The translations under genes were made by a program, and so were the position numbers. The notes beneath the pieces are model-generated. The model worked only from the letters and a program-made list of their open reading frames with translations, ran no database searches and had not been told where the DNA came from. Source: Sclerotinia nivalis (taxonomy: Eukaryota > Ascomycota > Leotiomycetes > Helotiales > Sclerotiniaceae). From it: a stretch of DNA of 64,000 bases. The stretch is taken from the NCBI GenBank assembly GCA_029531795.1, contig JAPEIS010000007.1, forward strand, positions 248,001-312,000, in the 5' to 3' direction. Position 1 is the first letter of the stretch, and the number at the start of each line of letters is the position of its first letter. Below are positions 22,818 through 33,494 of this stretch, piece by piece.

Positions 22818-25800
22818 ATGGCAAGTCAGTCGTCTCCTTCCAAGGGAAAGGGATTTCCATGGTTGCTTCAGGCGGACACGACACTACCAGAGCTACCACA
22901 CGACGAAAAGAGCCACGAAGGTGAGATGAAACTCGAACATCAATCTCTCGAGGTTCATCCACGTCCTCTTGATATTACCTCGTCTCCTCCTTCTGGTGAT
23001 ACGGATCTTGATGAAATGCCCTGTTTCAAACCAGCCAAAGTTCATACTTCTAGCTTACTTCCCGAGACTGACGACGGCATGAACGGGAGGGATATGATTG
23101 AACATGCTATTTACAGAAATCATACGATCCGAGCTCCTACTCCCCGTGGTATGAGACTCAAACAAGAATCTCTTGAGATCAACAAGCGCCCTCTTACTCT
23201 TTCACCTCTTCTCATGAAAACCATGGAAGAGAAATTTAAGAAGCCTTCCGAATTCCGAGAGCAACACAACAAGAAAATGGCCCTTGAAATTAAGAAACAC
23301 TATCTTGAGTTTGAAAAAGCTTTCCAGGCTCCTTCCAACAAAATGGACTCCAATGAAGAATCTGACTCTGGGATGGGCCAAACTGTTTCTAGCGCGCTAT
23401 CTCAAACTTTTGCCAACTTGAATAGCACGCGCCACCGAGATATCAGCGAATATTATCCAATCAACTCAACTGATCTTACCAATCACATGGAGATGGATCG
23501 AGGAGCTCTTGACGCAAACACCAGTTCTCTCAACAAATCTCAGTTACAAACACGACGTGATGAATTAGAGCAGGAATACACAGACATGAATCTACTTCAA
23601 ATAGCTTGGTTAGAAGCTGTTGAAGCTTTGAGCGCCAAAAAATCCTGGAAAGGAATGAATGAAAAGCAAAAGTCTGCTTACGACAGAGCTATTCGATTCC
23701 GTGCTCGTTCTACAACACCTCATCCTGGCAGCTTTTGGAACCGCATTGAAAAGTATGCAGCTCGCATATTTATTGTTATCAAGGAATTGCAAGCTGCTGG
23801 GATTTCGACAGAGAGTGCAGATCTACGCAATATTTTGAGCAAAGCAGAGTCGGCGATGAATTTACCACTCGAGGAATGTAGAAGAATGGACCGCCAAGTT
23901 CGTAAGGTTAAGTGCCTAGAGCTTGAGTGCCGGGGCCCTTGTGGGAAGTCACAAGTTTTTTATCAATTCAGCAAAGATCAAAGAGCTGAAGGAACCAATT
24001 GGTGCATGGAATGTGTCAAATCGAAGGAGGATCAGCACCATAAACTCGACTTCGCGCCCTTTTCACATGGTAATACATTGCAAAAAACTTCTGGAGGCAC
24101 CGAATCAGTCTTCAGCACAGAACCAGATATCTCGGATCATAAGGAGAAGGTCGAAAGCGTCATTGCCTGGATGGATGATACGGCCAAGATTGTGCAAGAG
24201 CCAAGAAAGCTCTGGGGACCTGAAGTTGCACCGGAGGTCATGCAAGAGCTTACCGAAAAACACACCTCCGTTCGTTCAGCTCATAGTTCAGATGCGCCTC
24301 CTGGTGAGTATGTCTTGGCCAACGATTCACTGCCCGATATCAAGACCACTAGAGAGGAGGCCATGGTCGATTCTGAAGATGTTGCCAACGTTAGCACTGC
24401 TCGAAGAACGTCGGGGCTTTCTGACACTCATATGAAGCCAACTGACACTAGCCCACATTCCAAGAATAAACTCGAGTCTCAAGTCTTCGACATCAGCAAC
24501 AATAGCTCAGGTGTCAGAGCCTATCCCACTCACTTTCACCATCTAAATGCTAATGTATCCCAACGTCAATCTTTTGGTATGGCCAACAAAAACAAGACTA
24601 ATCTCGAAGAGAAACATGTAGATTTGGCAAATCGCTCCATTCTACACCACTTGTACAGTATACAGGAGTTGGAAGGCATGAAAGGCAAAGAATTTGTGAC
24701 AGGAAACACTCCAATGCGAGAATGCGGCCCATGGGACTTTGCTATTGAAAATACCTTACCTTGCTGGAACCAAGCTGGATTCGAAGGCCGTTTCCCTCTC
24801 GATGGACAAATCTACACGAGCATTACATCTCCTGCTGTTTATCAGCGCTTGAACGATTCCGGATTCTCGGATAAAATGCTGCGAGCTTTGATGACAAAGA
24901 GTCTTCAGCAACAGTCTGTTCCTATCCCTTTATTTCCAAATAATGGTGAGAAGTGGAGATATCCTAGGTTTATTCTCAATGGACAGCTCTGCGAGAGACG
25001 TGCTCCTGCACCTGTTAGAAAACGCATTCCACTTGTACCAGTCGAGAGAGATTCGAGCTCCATTGGTGACGCAGAATGGAAAACACTTGCTGAGCCCGAG
25101 CCATTTTCACTTCCTCCTGCAGAGCCAAATTTGGGAAATGATCAGGCTGCCATTGAAAATGAACGAACACCTTCAACCTTCTCTCATCATGTAAGTGACC
25201 TGTACACCAAGCTAGAGTCCCTCCAACACTCCAGCGCTCCCAAGGTGCCAGTCAAGACTGATTTCCGCCGTACTTATGAATCAGACCTGCCCCATTCCCC
25301 TTACCAGGACACATTTCCGAGTCTGCCTTCTCACGTACCATCCGCCTCCTTGGGCATCGAAGCTCAAAATATGATGTATGAGGCTCGTCAAAAAGTACTA
25401 GCTTCCAGAGCTTTGCGTAAAGCCAACGAGAGACAGACAGAGGAGAAAAATGCCAATAATTGCAACGATATGGGTGCGCAGAACACTGAAAGAAGTCCAG
25501 TGACCGAAGCTCTTGCTCATCTTGAGGCTCACCAGAAGGCGATACCCACCGAAGTTTCACCCCCACCAAGCGGTGAACAGGTGAACAATTTCGAGGTTTT
25601 CGATGGCTATAGGGCTTCTCAATATGCCAAGCAACGACCAATGAGCTCTTACTATTCTCGATGGGAGGGAATTCAAAAGATAATGCGCGAACGGGAGAAC
25701 AATTTCCAGGCTCCCAGCAGTTATTTTGCTTCTCAAATTACCGAGAGACAACCAATGAGTACTTTTTATGCTTATTGGGACGAATATCGAAAGGCGATTC

Positions 25801-26609
25801 ATGAAAAGGAAGAGAGAGACAGGTTCGATGCTTCCTATAATAACGGCCCACATTCTCGAAATCGTACGCAATCATCATTCGACTATTTCTCTCGCAGCCG
25901 AGTTGAAGATCGTTCATTCCAGAGTCGATACATGAAAGATAATTTTTATTCAGGATTAAGAGGAGTGCACAGTGCGCTTCAAAGTCCGGATCTCCGAAAT
26001 CATGCTGTCAATAATACAAACCACGTTGAGCATATGCCAGGCACATATATATCCAGTCCAGGCCGTTCTGAATGTATGACATCCAGTGTAGGTTTCGGAG
26101 GACTCGGAGAACGTCAATCAGCCTCTGTCAAACGAGCTGGTACGGAAGACGAAGAATTCGACGGTAACGCAGTCCAGCATCAGAACGAAAGTTTTTGCCG
26201 CAGAGGTTGTGCCCTCAGAAATCTAGAGAAGCGTGAGCGTGAGTATATCAAACAACAAGAACAAAACTCAGCAAATGATCAAAATTTAACTGAGACTGTA
26301 AACAATGATGGCGCAAAGGCTGAAATTGCTCAGAACGAGGTTGCTGCCATTAATGAGGGGTTTGTGTCTACCACCCCAGGAGAACTTGATGGACATACAT
26401 TAATTCTTGATGTCAGCAAGGGTGAGGGAATGCTTCAAGTTCAAGATCCAGAGGTTGTTGTTTCTGGAGCCAACTCTGCCCAGGAAGCTGATGAGGAAGC
26501 TGATGAAGATGACTATGACAGCGATGCAAATTCCGAGGACTCATGGACTATGGCTGAAGATGAAGCCGATGAAGAATCTGAGGAGGCTGGAGAATGGGAG
26601 ATACTTTAG
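22818..26609 (+). CDS. Orphan 1263-aa protein with a Cys cluster, internal duplication and acidic tail
   Basis: I do not recognise this protein. It is a single open exon. It has a disordered N-terminus (1-200), a helical patch at about 240-300 (LLQIAWLEAVEAL, then KSAYDRAIRFRARS), a possible zinc-binding cluster near 365-400 (CLELECRGPC then WCMEC), and a globular-looking segment near 625-735 (GFEGRFPLDGQIYTSI, PRFILNGQLCERR). An internal duplication of about 38 residues follows (about 934-1010: SQYAKQRPMSSYYSRW repeated as SQITERQPMSTFYAYW). The last 45 residues are strongly acidic and end in EWEIL. No signal peptide or membrane segment is present. Composition suggests a nuclear scaffold or regulator, but this is only inference. 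It is divergent from the 239-aa paralogue. Confidence 0.75.
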   Translation: MASQSSPSKGKGFPWLLQADTTLPELPHDEKSHEGEMKLEHQSLEVHPRPLDITSSPPSGDTDLDEMPCFKPAKVHTSSLLPETDDGMNGRDMIEHAIYRNHTIRAPTPRGMRLKQESLEINKRPLTLSPLLMKTMEEKFKKPSEFREQHNKKMALEIKKHYLEFEKAFQAPSNKMDSNEESDSGMGQTVSSALSQTFANLNSTRHRDISEYYPINSTDLTNHMEMDRGALDANTSSLNKSQLQTRRDELEQEYTDMNLLQIAWLEAVEALSAKKSWKGMNEKQKSAYDRAIRFRARSTTPHPGSFWNRIEKYAARIFIVIKELQAAGISTESADLRNILSKAESAMNLPLEECRRMDRQVRKVKCLELECRGPCGKSQVFYQFSKDQRAEGTNWCMECVKSKEDQHHKLDFAPFSHGNTLQKTSGGTESVFSTEPDISDHKEKVESVIAWMDDTAKIVQEPRKLWGPEVAPEVMQELTEKHTSVRSAHSSDAPPGEYVLANDSLPDIKTTREEAMVDSEDVANVSTARRTSGLSDTHMKPTDTSPHSKNKLESQVFDISNNSSGVRAYPTHFHHLNANVSQRQSFGMANKNKTNLEEKHVDLANRSILHHLYSIQELEGMKGKEFVTGNTPMRECGPWDFAIENTLPCWNQAGFEGRFPLDGQIYTSITSPAVYQRLNDSGFSDKMLRALMTKSLQQQSVPIPLFPNNGEKWRYPRFILNGQLCERRAPAPVRKRIPLVPVERDSSSIGDAEWKTLAEPEPFSLPPAEPNLGNDQAAIENERTPSTFSHHVSDLYTKLESLQHSSAPKVPVKTDFRRTYESDLPHSPYQDTFPSLPSHVPSASLGIEAQNMMYEARQKVLASRALRKANERQTEEKNANNCNDMGAQNTERSPVTEALAHLEAHQKAIPTEVSPPPSGEQVNNFEVFDGYRASQYAKQRPMSSYYSRWEGIQKIMRERENNFQAPSSYFASQITERQPMSTFYAYWDEYRKAIHEKEERDRFDASYNNGPHSRNRTQSSFDYFSRSRVEDRSFQSRYMKDNFYSGLRGVHSALQSPDLRNHAVNNTNHVEHMPGTYISSPGRSECMTSSVGFGGLGERQSASVKRAGTEDEEFDGNAVQHQNESFCRRGCALRNLEKREREYIKQQEQNSANDQNLTETVNNDGAKAEIAQNEVAAINEGFVSTTPGELDGHTLILDVSKGEGMLQVQDPEVVVSGANSAQEADEEADEDDYDSDANSEDSWTMAEDEADEESEEAGEWEIL

Positions 26610-27013
26610 TACTGGGTGGAGTTGAATCATATGGTGGATATCTAAGGTTGGTATTACAGCTTTTTTGAGGGAGTGTTGTGGATGAATGCTGCAGCGGGAG
26701 AAATTTTAACGGATGGTGATGCAATGAATTATGCTGATATTGGCAATAATTTGCAGGATAGCAATGATGACGGAACGAATTTCTCTTCTGGCCTTTTATT
26801 TTGATAGCAATAGTATTATCGATGACGTTACCTTACTTTGTAGGGCTGTCAGAGATTGAGATAGGAAAATGATAATTATGATGACTTTGTTTCGTAGGAT
26901 GAATGATGTAAACCATGCATCCCGTGCGCAATTTATCAAGCAAAACTAAACCATCATTATACTGACCATAAAAATAAGCATACCCCCTAACCCAACATGA
27001 CCACATACAAAGT
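26610..27013. other. Short convergent intergenic region
   Basis: About 400 bp between the orphan gene (+) and the GST-like gene (-). I see nothing beyond 3' flank sequence. Confidence 0.5.
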
Positions 27014-28417
27014 CTACACATTCATCGATACCCTCAACCCCGGATTCTCCTCACTATCATAAAAATCCGAAATACCTCTTTTCACCGCTTCCCGAACCGC
27101 AATCCGATCAATCCACCCCAGCAAACAAGGAAATTCTTCCATTTCCCCCTCAGCAAATCCCGCATACCTCCATGCTCTCACCCAAGGCCAAGTCCCTATA
27201 TCAGCAAAACTATATTTACCTTTTTCTTTTCCAGCCAGAAAATCACGTGGTACACCTGTATAATGTCCAGAGAGACGCATCTCGAGGACTTTGTAGATGC
27301 GCAGTGTTTCGTTTCTGAAGCGGGTGATGGCGTCTAGTTGTTGCTGTTAGTTTGAAGGAGTTGGAGGATTTGAATATTTTTTGTGAATGAGGGAAAGGTG
27401 ATCGGTTAGAGAAGTTACGTACAGGGTATCTTTTGAGGTGCAGATTTGCTGAAATGGTTGTTTTGTCCTTGGTTGGGCTGGCCTGATGCTTGCCAGAAAA
27501 ATAACCATTGGACTGCCTCGCTATGCTGCATTCAGGTCAGAATCAGTCATTTACTGTCAAAGAAGAACAGATTCAAATAGGAAAAATGGAATCAGTGCCA
27601 TATAAGCATGTGAAAAAATGTGAGAGAGGAATGGAAATAGAAACCCGTCACAAACCTCATACTTATCCTCAAATCCAAATACATTATCCTTATCAAAAAC
27701 ATCCATCAGATACAAAAGCTCAGCAGAAGATTCCATAACCGGAAAACTCGGCGTACACGTATTATCAATCAATATTGTAAAAGAGGTAGGTCGAGATACA
27801 TACGTCCCGATAGCACATTGCAAAAGAGAATAGAATACAAACTGATCAAACTACATTGTATAAACTTCGAATAGTAAAATTAATGTAATTAATAATGGAT
27901 TAAGATTGTATACAATGAGTATACAAAAAGACTAATGAAAACGATTGATTATTTGGGAAAGGAAAACAAAGCTTTCTTCTTTTATTTAACTACAAAGGAT
28001 CATATAATCTAATACTCATAAACTAGCTACGTATATAGCCCTAGCAATCCAACTTTCTCACAATATCGGAATACGTCCTACAATTCGTCTCTATTAACAA
28101 CACATCCAACGACCGCGAAACCAAAGCCGGAATTCAATAATTATCATACCATTAGGATTAAGACGTAAAAACCAATCTTTCTTTTGCTCATCGGTTTCGA
28201 GATCAATTAGACTGGTTGTCCATTCTATTTTATAAACATCTTCGACTTCTTCAAGCATTATTTGGACTTTTTTTCCGTTGGGCGTGTTTTCAGTGATTAA
28301 ATGGAGTCCCTGTTGTTGGTTAGCTGTGAATGTGATTAGGAAGTATGACCTTGGTTATTTGTCACTTATAGGGGCATTTTTAATCGCTGCTGGAGTTTCA
28401 TCTGTGTATAGCTCCAT
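27014..28417 (-). CDS. Glutathione S-transferase-like (Ure2/Gst type), possibly broken
   Basis: Family: glutathione S-transferases conjugate glutathione to electrophiles in the cytosol. The N-terminal thioredoxin-like part reads GLHLITENTPNGKKVQIMLE and ends LNPNG at a GTATGA donor (exon end 28150). The next blocks are DNTCTPSFPVMESSAELLYL to DKYE (exon end 27656), then HSEAVQWLFFWQASGQPNQG (27525-27423), then YAITRFRNETLRIYKVLEMR to the stop (27333-27014), all joining in phase. The C-terminal domain (YSFADIGTWPWVRAW, FPCLLGWIDRI) is typical. The problem lies between LNPNG and TILIDNT: about 350 nt with no AG acceptor giving the expected GRIP. The start is also uncertain: the ATG at 28417 reaches the rest only through a weak 42-nt intron. 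It may be a degenerate copy. Confidence 0.6.
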
Positions 28418-29774
28418 GATTGACCCAGTTGAAGGGAAAATATCGTTTGATTGATGTTACATTCGGAAATGTTGAATGGAGAATGACAGGTTGGTCTTTC
28501 CCCGCCTCCTCGCTTATGTTGGAATGTTGTTAGGGATGGATGAGTCAGCACAATATACATCGCAAGGTTGGACTACACACTCTAAACCCATTTGCGGTCC
28601 ATAGAATAAAACAGCTCTGCTATTACTGCCGGAACTATACATATCATTCGGTCAAAAAGCTTGCTCTACGACTATTGCTATCAAGGGAAACACATCATTA
28701 CGTTGGGCTCGAATGGGATGCGCAGGACTTGTGTTAAAAATCAATTGCTTGTAATGATGATAATAATCAGTATAACACTTCTTCGATATTACATTAGTCA
28801 GGCCGATAGGCTGTGTTTTCCTAATTCATACTGTCGTATTTCTCGCCTACCGAGTAGACAGTGATATGCTCATGCTGCATAGGTGGACTAGACTTGGCCT
28901 CCGCAGAATGAGAAAGTCTTGCATGGAAGTAGTTCCGTGACGAAAGTGCCACCCAGTAGCTTGTATCCTGATAAGGCTATCTCACATCCATACTTAAAGC
29001 CTATGCACCCCCACAATGCAGTATAGACAGTGCCTTACCATTCATTGTTAGGATGTGAAGCTACGGTTTTAGCCTAATATAATCACACCACTACTGGAAA
29101 AGTAGCTAGGCACCACGAAGATACACAGGAGCACTTGCTTTCATATACTGATTTCTGTATGCCCATGCTATATACTGAAGGATACCTTTTCATTCACATG
29201 TATCCAAGGGTGTCGCCTAGATGTTTCTACCTGAAATTTCCAATTCAGTTGAATACTCCCAAATAAATTCAAGAATCAAAAATTTCTCATTATCGGATTA
29301 TCGGGTTATACTATAATCGAAAACCATATGCTGTTCCAACAAATTGAATATTTCAAATACCCTGAATGTCTCAAATCAACAGGACATCTGAAACGCTCCG
29401 AATATTCAAAGCATTTGAAGATTCCAAATGAATTGAAGAAATAAGAATCTCTTCATGTCGAACCATAGTTCGGACAATCAAATGCCAATATATCACAGTC
29501 AATATTGGTCGGAATTCACGTTATGTCAGAGTCAAAAATGGTTTATTTGCGTTCTTATTTCTGTTGGAGACTGTTTTTAGGTCTCTTTAATGCTATTTGT
29601 ATGTAAAACTCCATGGATGTGTCGCATTTGTAGGCTCTCCGCTATTGATGAGTGTCTAATTAAGAGCTGACGCAGTCACTCCTAATTCTCTTCCTTCCTG
29701 CCGCGAGCACGCTGTCTAATTAAATTACTTGACTGCTTTCAACATTGCGAGCAATAACAGCATATCCATGTCCT
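28418..29774. other. Intergenic, A+T-rich
   Basis: About 1.35 kb without a supported gene. The 11-mer TGTCTAATTAA occurs twice near 29655 and 29712. Otherwise I see nothing. Confidence 0.45.
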
Positions 29775-31260
29775 TCAGGTTTGATGGGATACGAGATTCG
29801 GGGGATGACCTGTCTGTGCAATCTCCTTATACGAAACGTAGTACATCCTTTCATATTCTTCAATAGCTCTTCCGCTGTGTATCGCACGTGAGATTTCTTC
29901 CTTGCGAAAGCTTAACATTTGAGCAGCTAGTCCTTGGCTAGCGTATAGTCGTCTTCGATCAGGGCGAAAGTTTAAAACTTCAACTACGACTCTTTTAGGT
30001 CTTGGTAGCTGCAGTGGATCCGCCTCAGAAATTTTATATAAGCCTCCAATAAGTCCGTGGCTCACTCTTGCAAAAACGACTGTTCCATGATTAACTCCCA
30101 AGAAGTCGGCTGCCTCTGCTGTGCTGCCAAATTCCCATGTTTCGTGTGTTTGCGTGTTTGAAACTGTGATTTGAGGCACGAAACTGGCGTGCAATTCAAA
30201 AATATGATCACTGCCGCCAAATGAGTCATTCGAATGCTGGATAGAGTGTTGAACAACGGAAAGATCGTTTGCGCGTCCAGGGTCGGAGGGAGTTTGAGGA
30301 GACAGGTCTGGTCGTGTACTTTTGAAGTTTGCGTCCTATACACAAATTAGTGAAAGCCGAACCCACTCAATAGGTGATTATGAAATGCCAATTTGACCTT
30401 CGACAATTGAAAAGCGACGTGGATCTGGGAAAAACACTTACAGAATTGGTGTTTCCACCAAAATCGTTATTTTTACTTGAAATGTCTTGAAGGCCAGCAG
30501 GTTCCATAGGTGTGTCAGCTGCATCGCCATTATTTTCGGTTGAAAGAGCTAAGTCTCTATTTGGATGAACTCTTTGAGATGAATTTATGACAGGAGCCTG
30601 CAAAAGAGTTTGGTCTTGTATCTCTGGCCGGGGATAAAAGTACATTGGTGGATTGTTAACTTGAGACACGGGCAAGTCGAAAGGTGTATCTGCCACAACA
30701 TTTATATATGAATCATCGGGTGAATGTGGAAGAATCATCAGTCCATGATCTAAGAGCAGTTGAATATGCTGCTCATGGCCTCGCAGTACTGGTCGATGAT
30801 GACCAGATATGGTTCTGCCATCAGGATGTTGATAAGACCCGGGCACACTGCCTTCGTCCAATCTCGATTGTTCATTTTGAGCGTCTGCGACTAATTTTTT
30901 GATTCTTATTTCTGCAGCCTGTTGGTCGTACTTATAAGGAACAAATGAATTACCATGACTCCACGATACCTGCCGATAGCGCATATCGAAATTCTCAAGC
31001 CACAAGTCGGAACCCCTTTCCAGAGACCTCTTTCGGATGTACCTGAGAGCTGCTGACACGTATGGAACTGTCCGGTCCACATCACAGCCAACACAGTAGA
31101 TATTCGCAGGTGGTGGAAAAGGTTGTGACAAGGTAATGCCGTATGGAAACAGGGTATCACTAACACTGCCGTGTTGCTGTCGAAGCTCCCAAAATATTGC
31201 CAATTCTTGAAGCCTCCCTGCATGTGCAAACCAGCTGTCGCTACAAAAAGGAACCTCCAT
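29775..31260 (-). CDS. 459-aa protein with two C-terminal NUMOD1-like helix-turn-helix repeats, two exons
   Basis: Exon 1 is 31260-30442 and exon 2 is 30335-29775; a 106-nt intron (GTAAGTG to TATAG) joins at phase 0 (GGNTNS-DANFKS). The N-terminal half is not recognised. Residues about 327-374 and 389-441 look like two copies of one small domain: a short strand, then S-x3-AA-x2-L or S-x2-LAAQML, then a helix, then G-x-I/L and a Tyr. The copies contain GSTAEAADFLGVNHGTVV and YASQGLAAQMLSFRKEEISR. This pattern resembles NUMOD1, the DNA-binding module usually attached to GIY-YIG/HNH homing endonucleases. No nuclease motif is present. I infer a DNA-binding protein; the family call is by pattern only. 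Confidence 0.65.
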
Positions 31261-33494
31261 TTTGATGCGGTAATTATATATAATGAAACAATGTTAGAAA
31301 TTAAAGAGGTGGATCATCCAAGGAAGTGTGCAGCAGAGTTGACCAGAAATGGAAAGAGCTACCCTGATATTGCCTGCCAGATATGGGAACTCGGGATTGT
31401 CAATAATAGTAACTACAGCTCTAGTTAGAGTTTTCAATGATCCGGATTGCAGTCCAACAATCGAAGCCTTTTTATTCCTGAATCCAATTGGAACATTTAA
31501 ATCAGTTGAGATGTTGAATGCATATGGAACATTTAGATCATTTAGGAGGGTTGATGTATTTTCGATTATTGAAAGCTTATGTTCCAGGCCATTGCGCAAT
31601 TTTGTCAATTCCGAAATCAACTTAGCTCATTCCGAAATATACTAGGTTGCGAAATGAGCTTGTTGATACCGAAATTGGAAAAAATGAGGGTATTCACAAA
31701 TGAGCTAAGTTTACACAAAAATAATATATTCAACTTGCTAGCCGAACTTTTGTACACCCCGCTCCAATTCATTCTTAGTTCCAATCAATGCCCGGAAAGC
31801 TGTGTATCATCATATAATAGTATAGATCAATCACCCTAAGCGATTTCACAATTTTGTCCTACTGAATCCTCCAAACTGTTAATAAGCTCATAGGAGCCTA
31901 CCGTCTAGGGGTTGGGAAGGTCGCTGGATCAACTATTCGTACATTTGACCTTTTCCACAGCTTTTGAAAATAACAAGACAATGAGGTGAAATCTCAACTC
32001 AAATATTAGAGAGTGCTCCGCATACGGTTTAGACTCTCAGAAACCAAACCACCCTTCTTCCTTCCTCTTTTATTGTCTTGTTTTGTCTCCAAACCCTTTG
32101 ACTAAAAGCTAGGGGCGTACGCACCGCGTCTTCCCCGCTGACCACCCTCCTGCAGCATCAAAAAGACATTAGATCTAAATCATATAATACTCTGGAATAG
32201 ACCACATATAAAAAATTTAAAAAACCACATGATATCTTAACAATATACAGACAGGGAAATCTTGCAGAAGGATTTGTTCGCAGGCGCTAAAATACAAATC
32301 AGATTTCGTGCCAGGTTCTAGTGGCGAAAATATTGTATGAACCACGCGTATGCTGGTTAAACGCACAGTATTAATATCAGATCAGAGACTTCGGATTAGA
32401 ACTAATATTGAGATTCCACTTCTATCCCCAAACTACGTGATGATAAGATTCCACATCTTATACTACCGTTCTAACCTTGACGATACCAAATCAATCTCAA
32501 TAGCGATACCAACACAGCACCTCACAACACCACGCCTCCATCTCGATCTAGAGTCTTTATATCATACTTCGTACTTGCGTTGAGGACCGTAAATTGACTA
32601 GCTACAATATTTTGCAGTTTGGGAGTAACACCACGTTTACCAAAGTTGTGGTAGTGAATCTGCCACAAACAGTGGAAATAAAGGCAGTTCAGGAAGATTC
32701 CATGTCGGATATTTTAGCGAATGCGGATAGTTGGTGAAGGTACTAGAATGTTGGGCTGATGAAACTTTTGAAGATGTTTCTGGTGAATGTGAGAATATAG
32801 TGGAGTTTTGAAGATTTAGAATTAGATCACCTGCGCAATATGATCTGGAATTATTCTGTTGGGTAGAGGAGGTGAGGAAGAAAATGTATTGCTTGGTCCA
32901 CTACCTAGCTAAAGGCGCGATATATTTAATAAGCTAATAAGACATCATCGTTTCCACATTGTGACTAGCGGTACCAGCTCCCATAACCACCATATTTGAA
33001 AAGGATCAATATGCCAAGGAGACTAAGATACAAACTGTCCATCGACCGCCTCAGAGCGAATCTATTAACAATTCTATTCTCCGAGCTGATTTATACGGGC
33101 TCCTTCCGCGGGACAATGTAACGAGGCGTATCGAAGATGAACAAGAGATTGAGCCAATTTTAGTCAGGCGAGTGCGAGTAAAGGCCTCGGGTAATTTATA
33201 ATTGTCACTAGCGGCCGAATAACTAATGTTGTCAGCAACAGGGTAAACATGAATGAGATATTAGGCTTGTTGTAGCTCTAATGTATGGTGCCTCACCTTC
33301 AAACAGCCTGCTCTTTGAGGTTGAAGAGAAGCTCTTCTTTAGATGTCCATTGAACACAAACCGCTTTTTTGAAACACTTCTTCTTTGAGAGGAATTGTCC
33401 TTATTACCCAGCTCTCGCTTCTTCTTTAAATTTGCACACATGCTTATGCATCGTATACTAGCACTAAGTCTTCTGACAAATCCGTATCGAAAAT
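31261..33494. other. Gene-poor interval (2.2 kb)
   Basis: No supported gene. On the minus strand 31294-31620 is open but has no ATG at its start and no recognisable family, so I leave it out. The rest is A+T-rich. The right end is the promoter of the P450 gene. Confidence 0.45.

Noticed and set aside
25252..25871. Two minus-strand open frames inside the 1263-aa gene
   Set aside because: Antisense shadows; no family motif, while the + frame is continuous and protein-like.
31294..31620. 108-codon minus frame upstream of the HTH-repeat gene
   Set aside because: It starts without ATG, shows no family match and no in-phase splice to the 459-aa gene.
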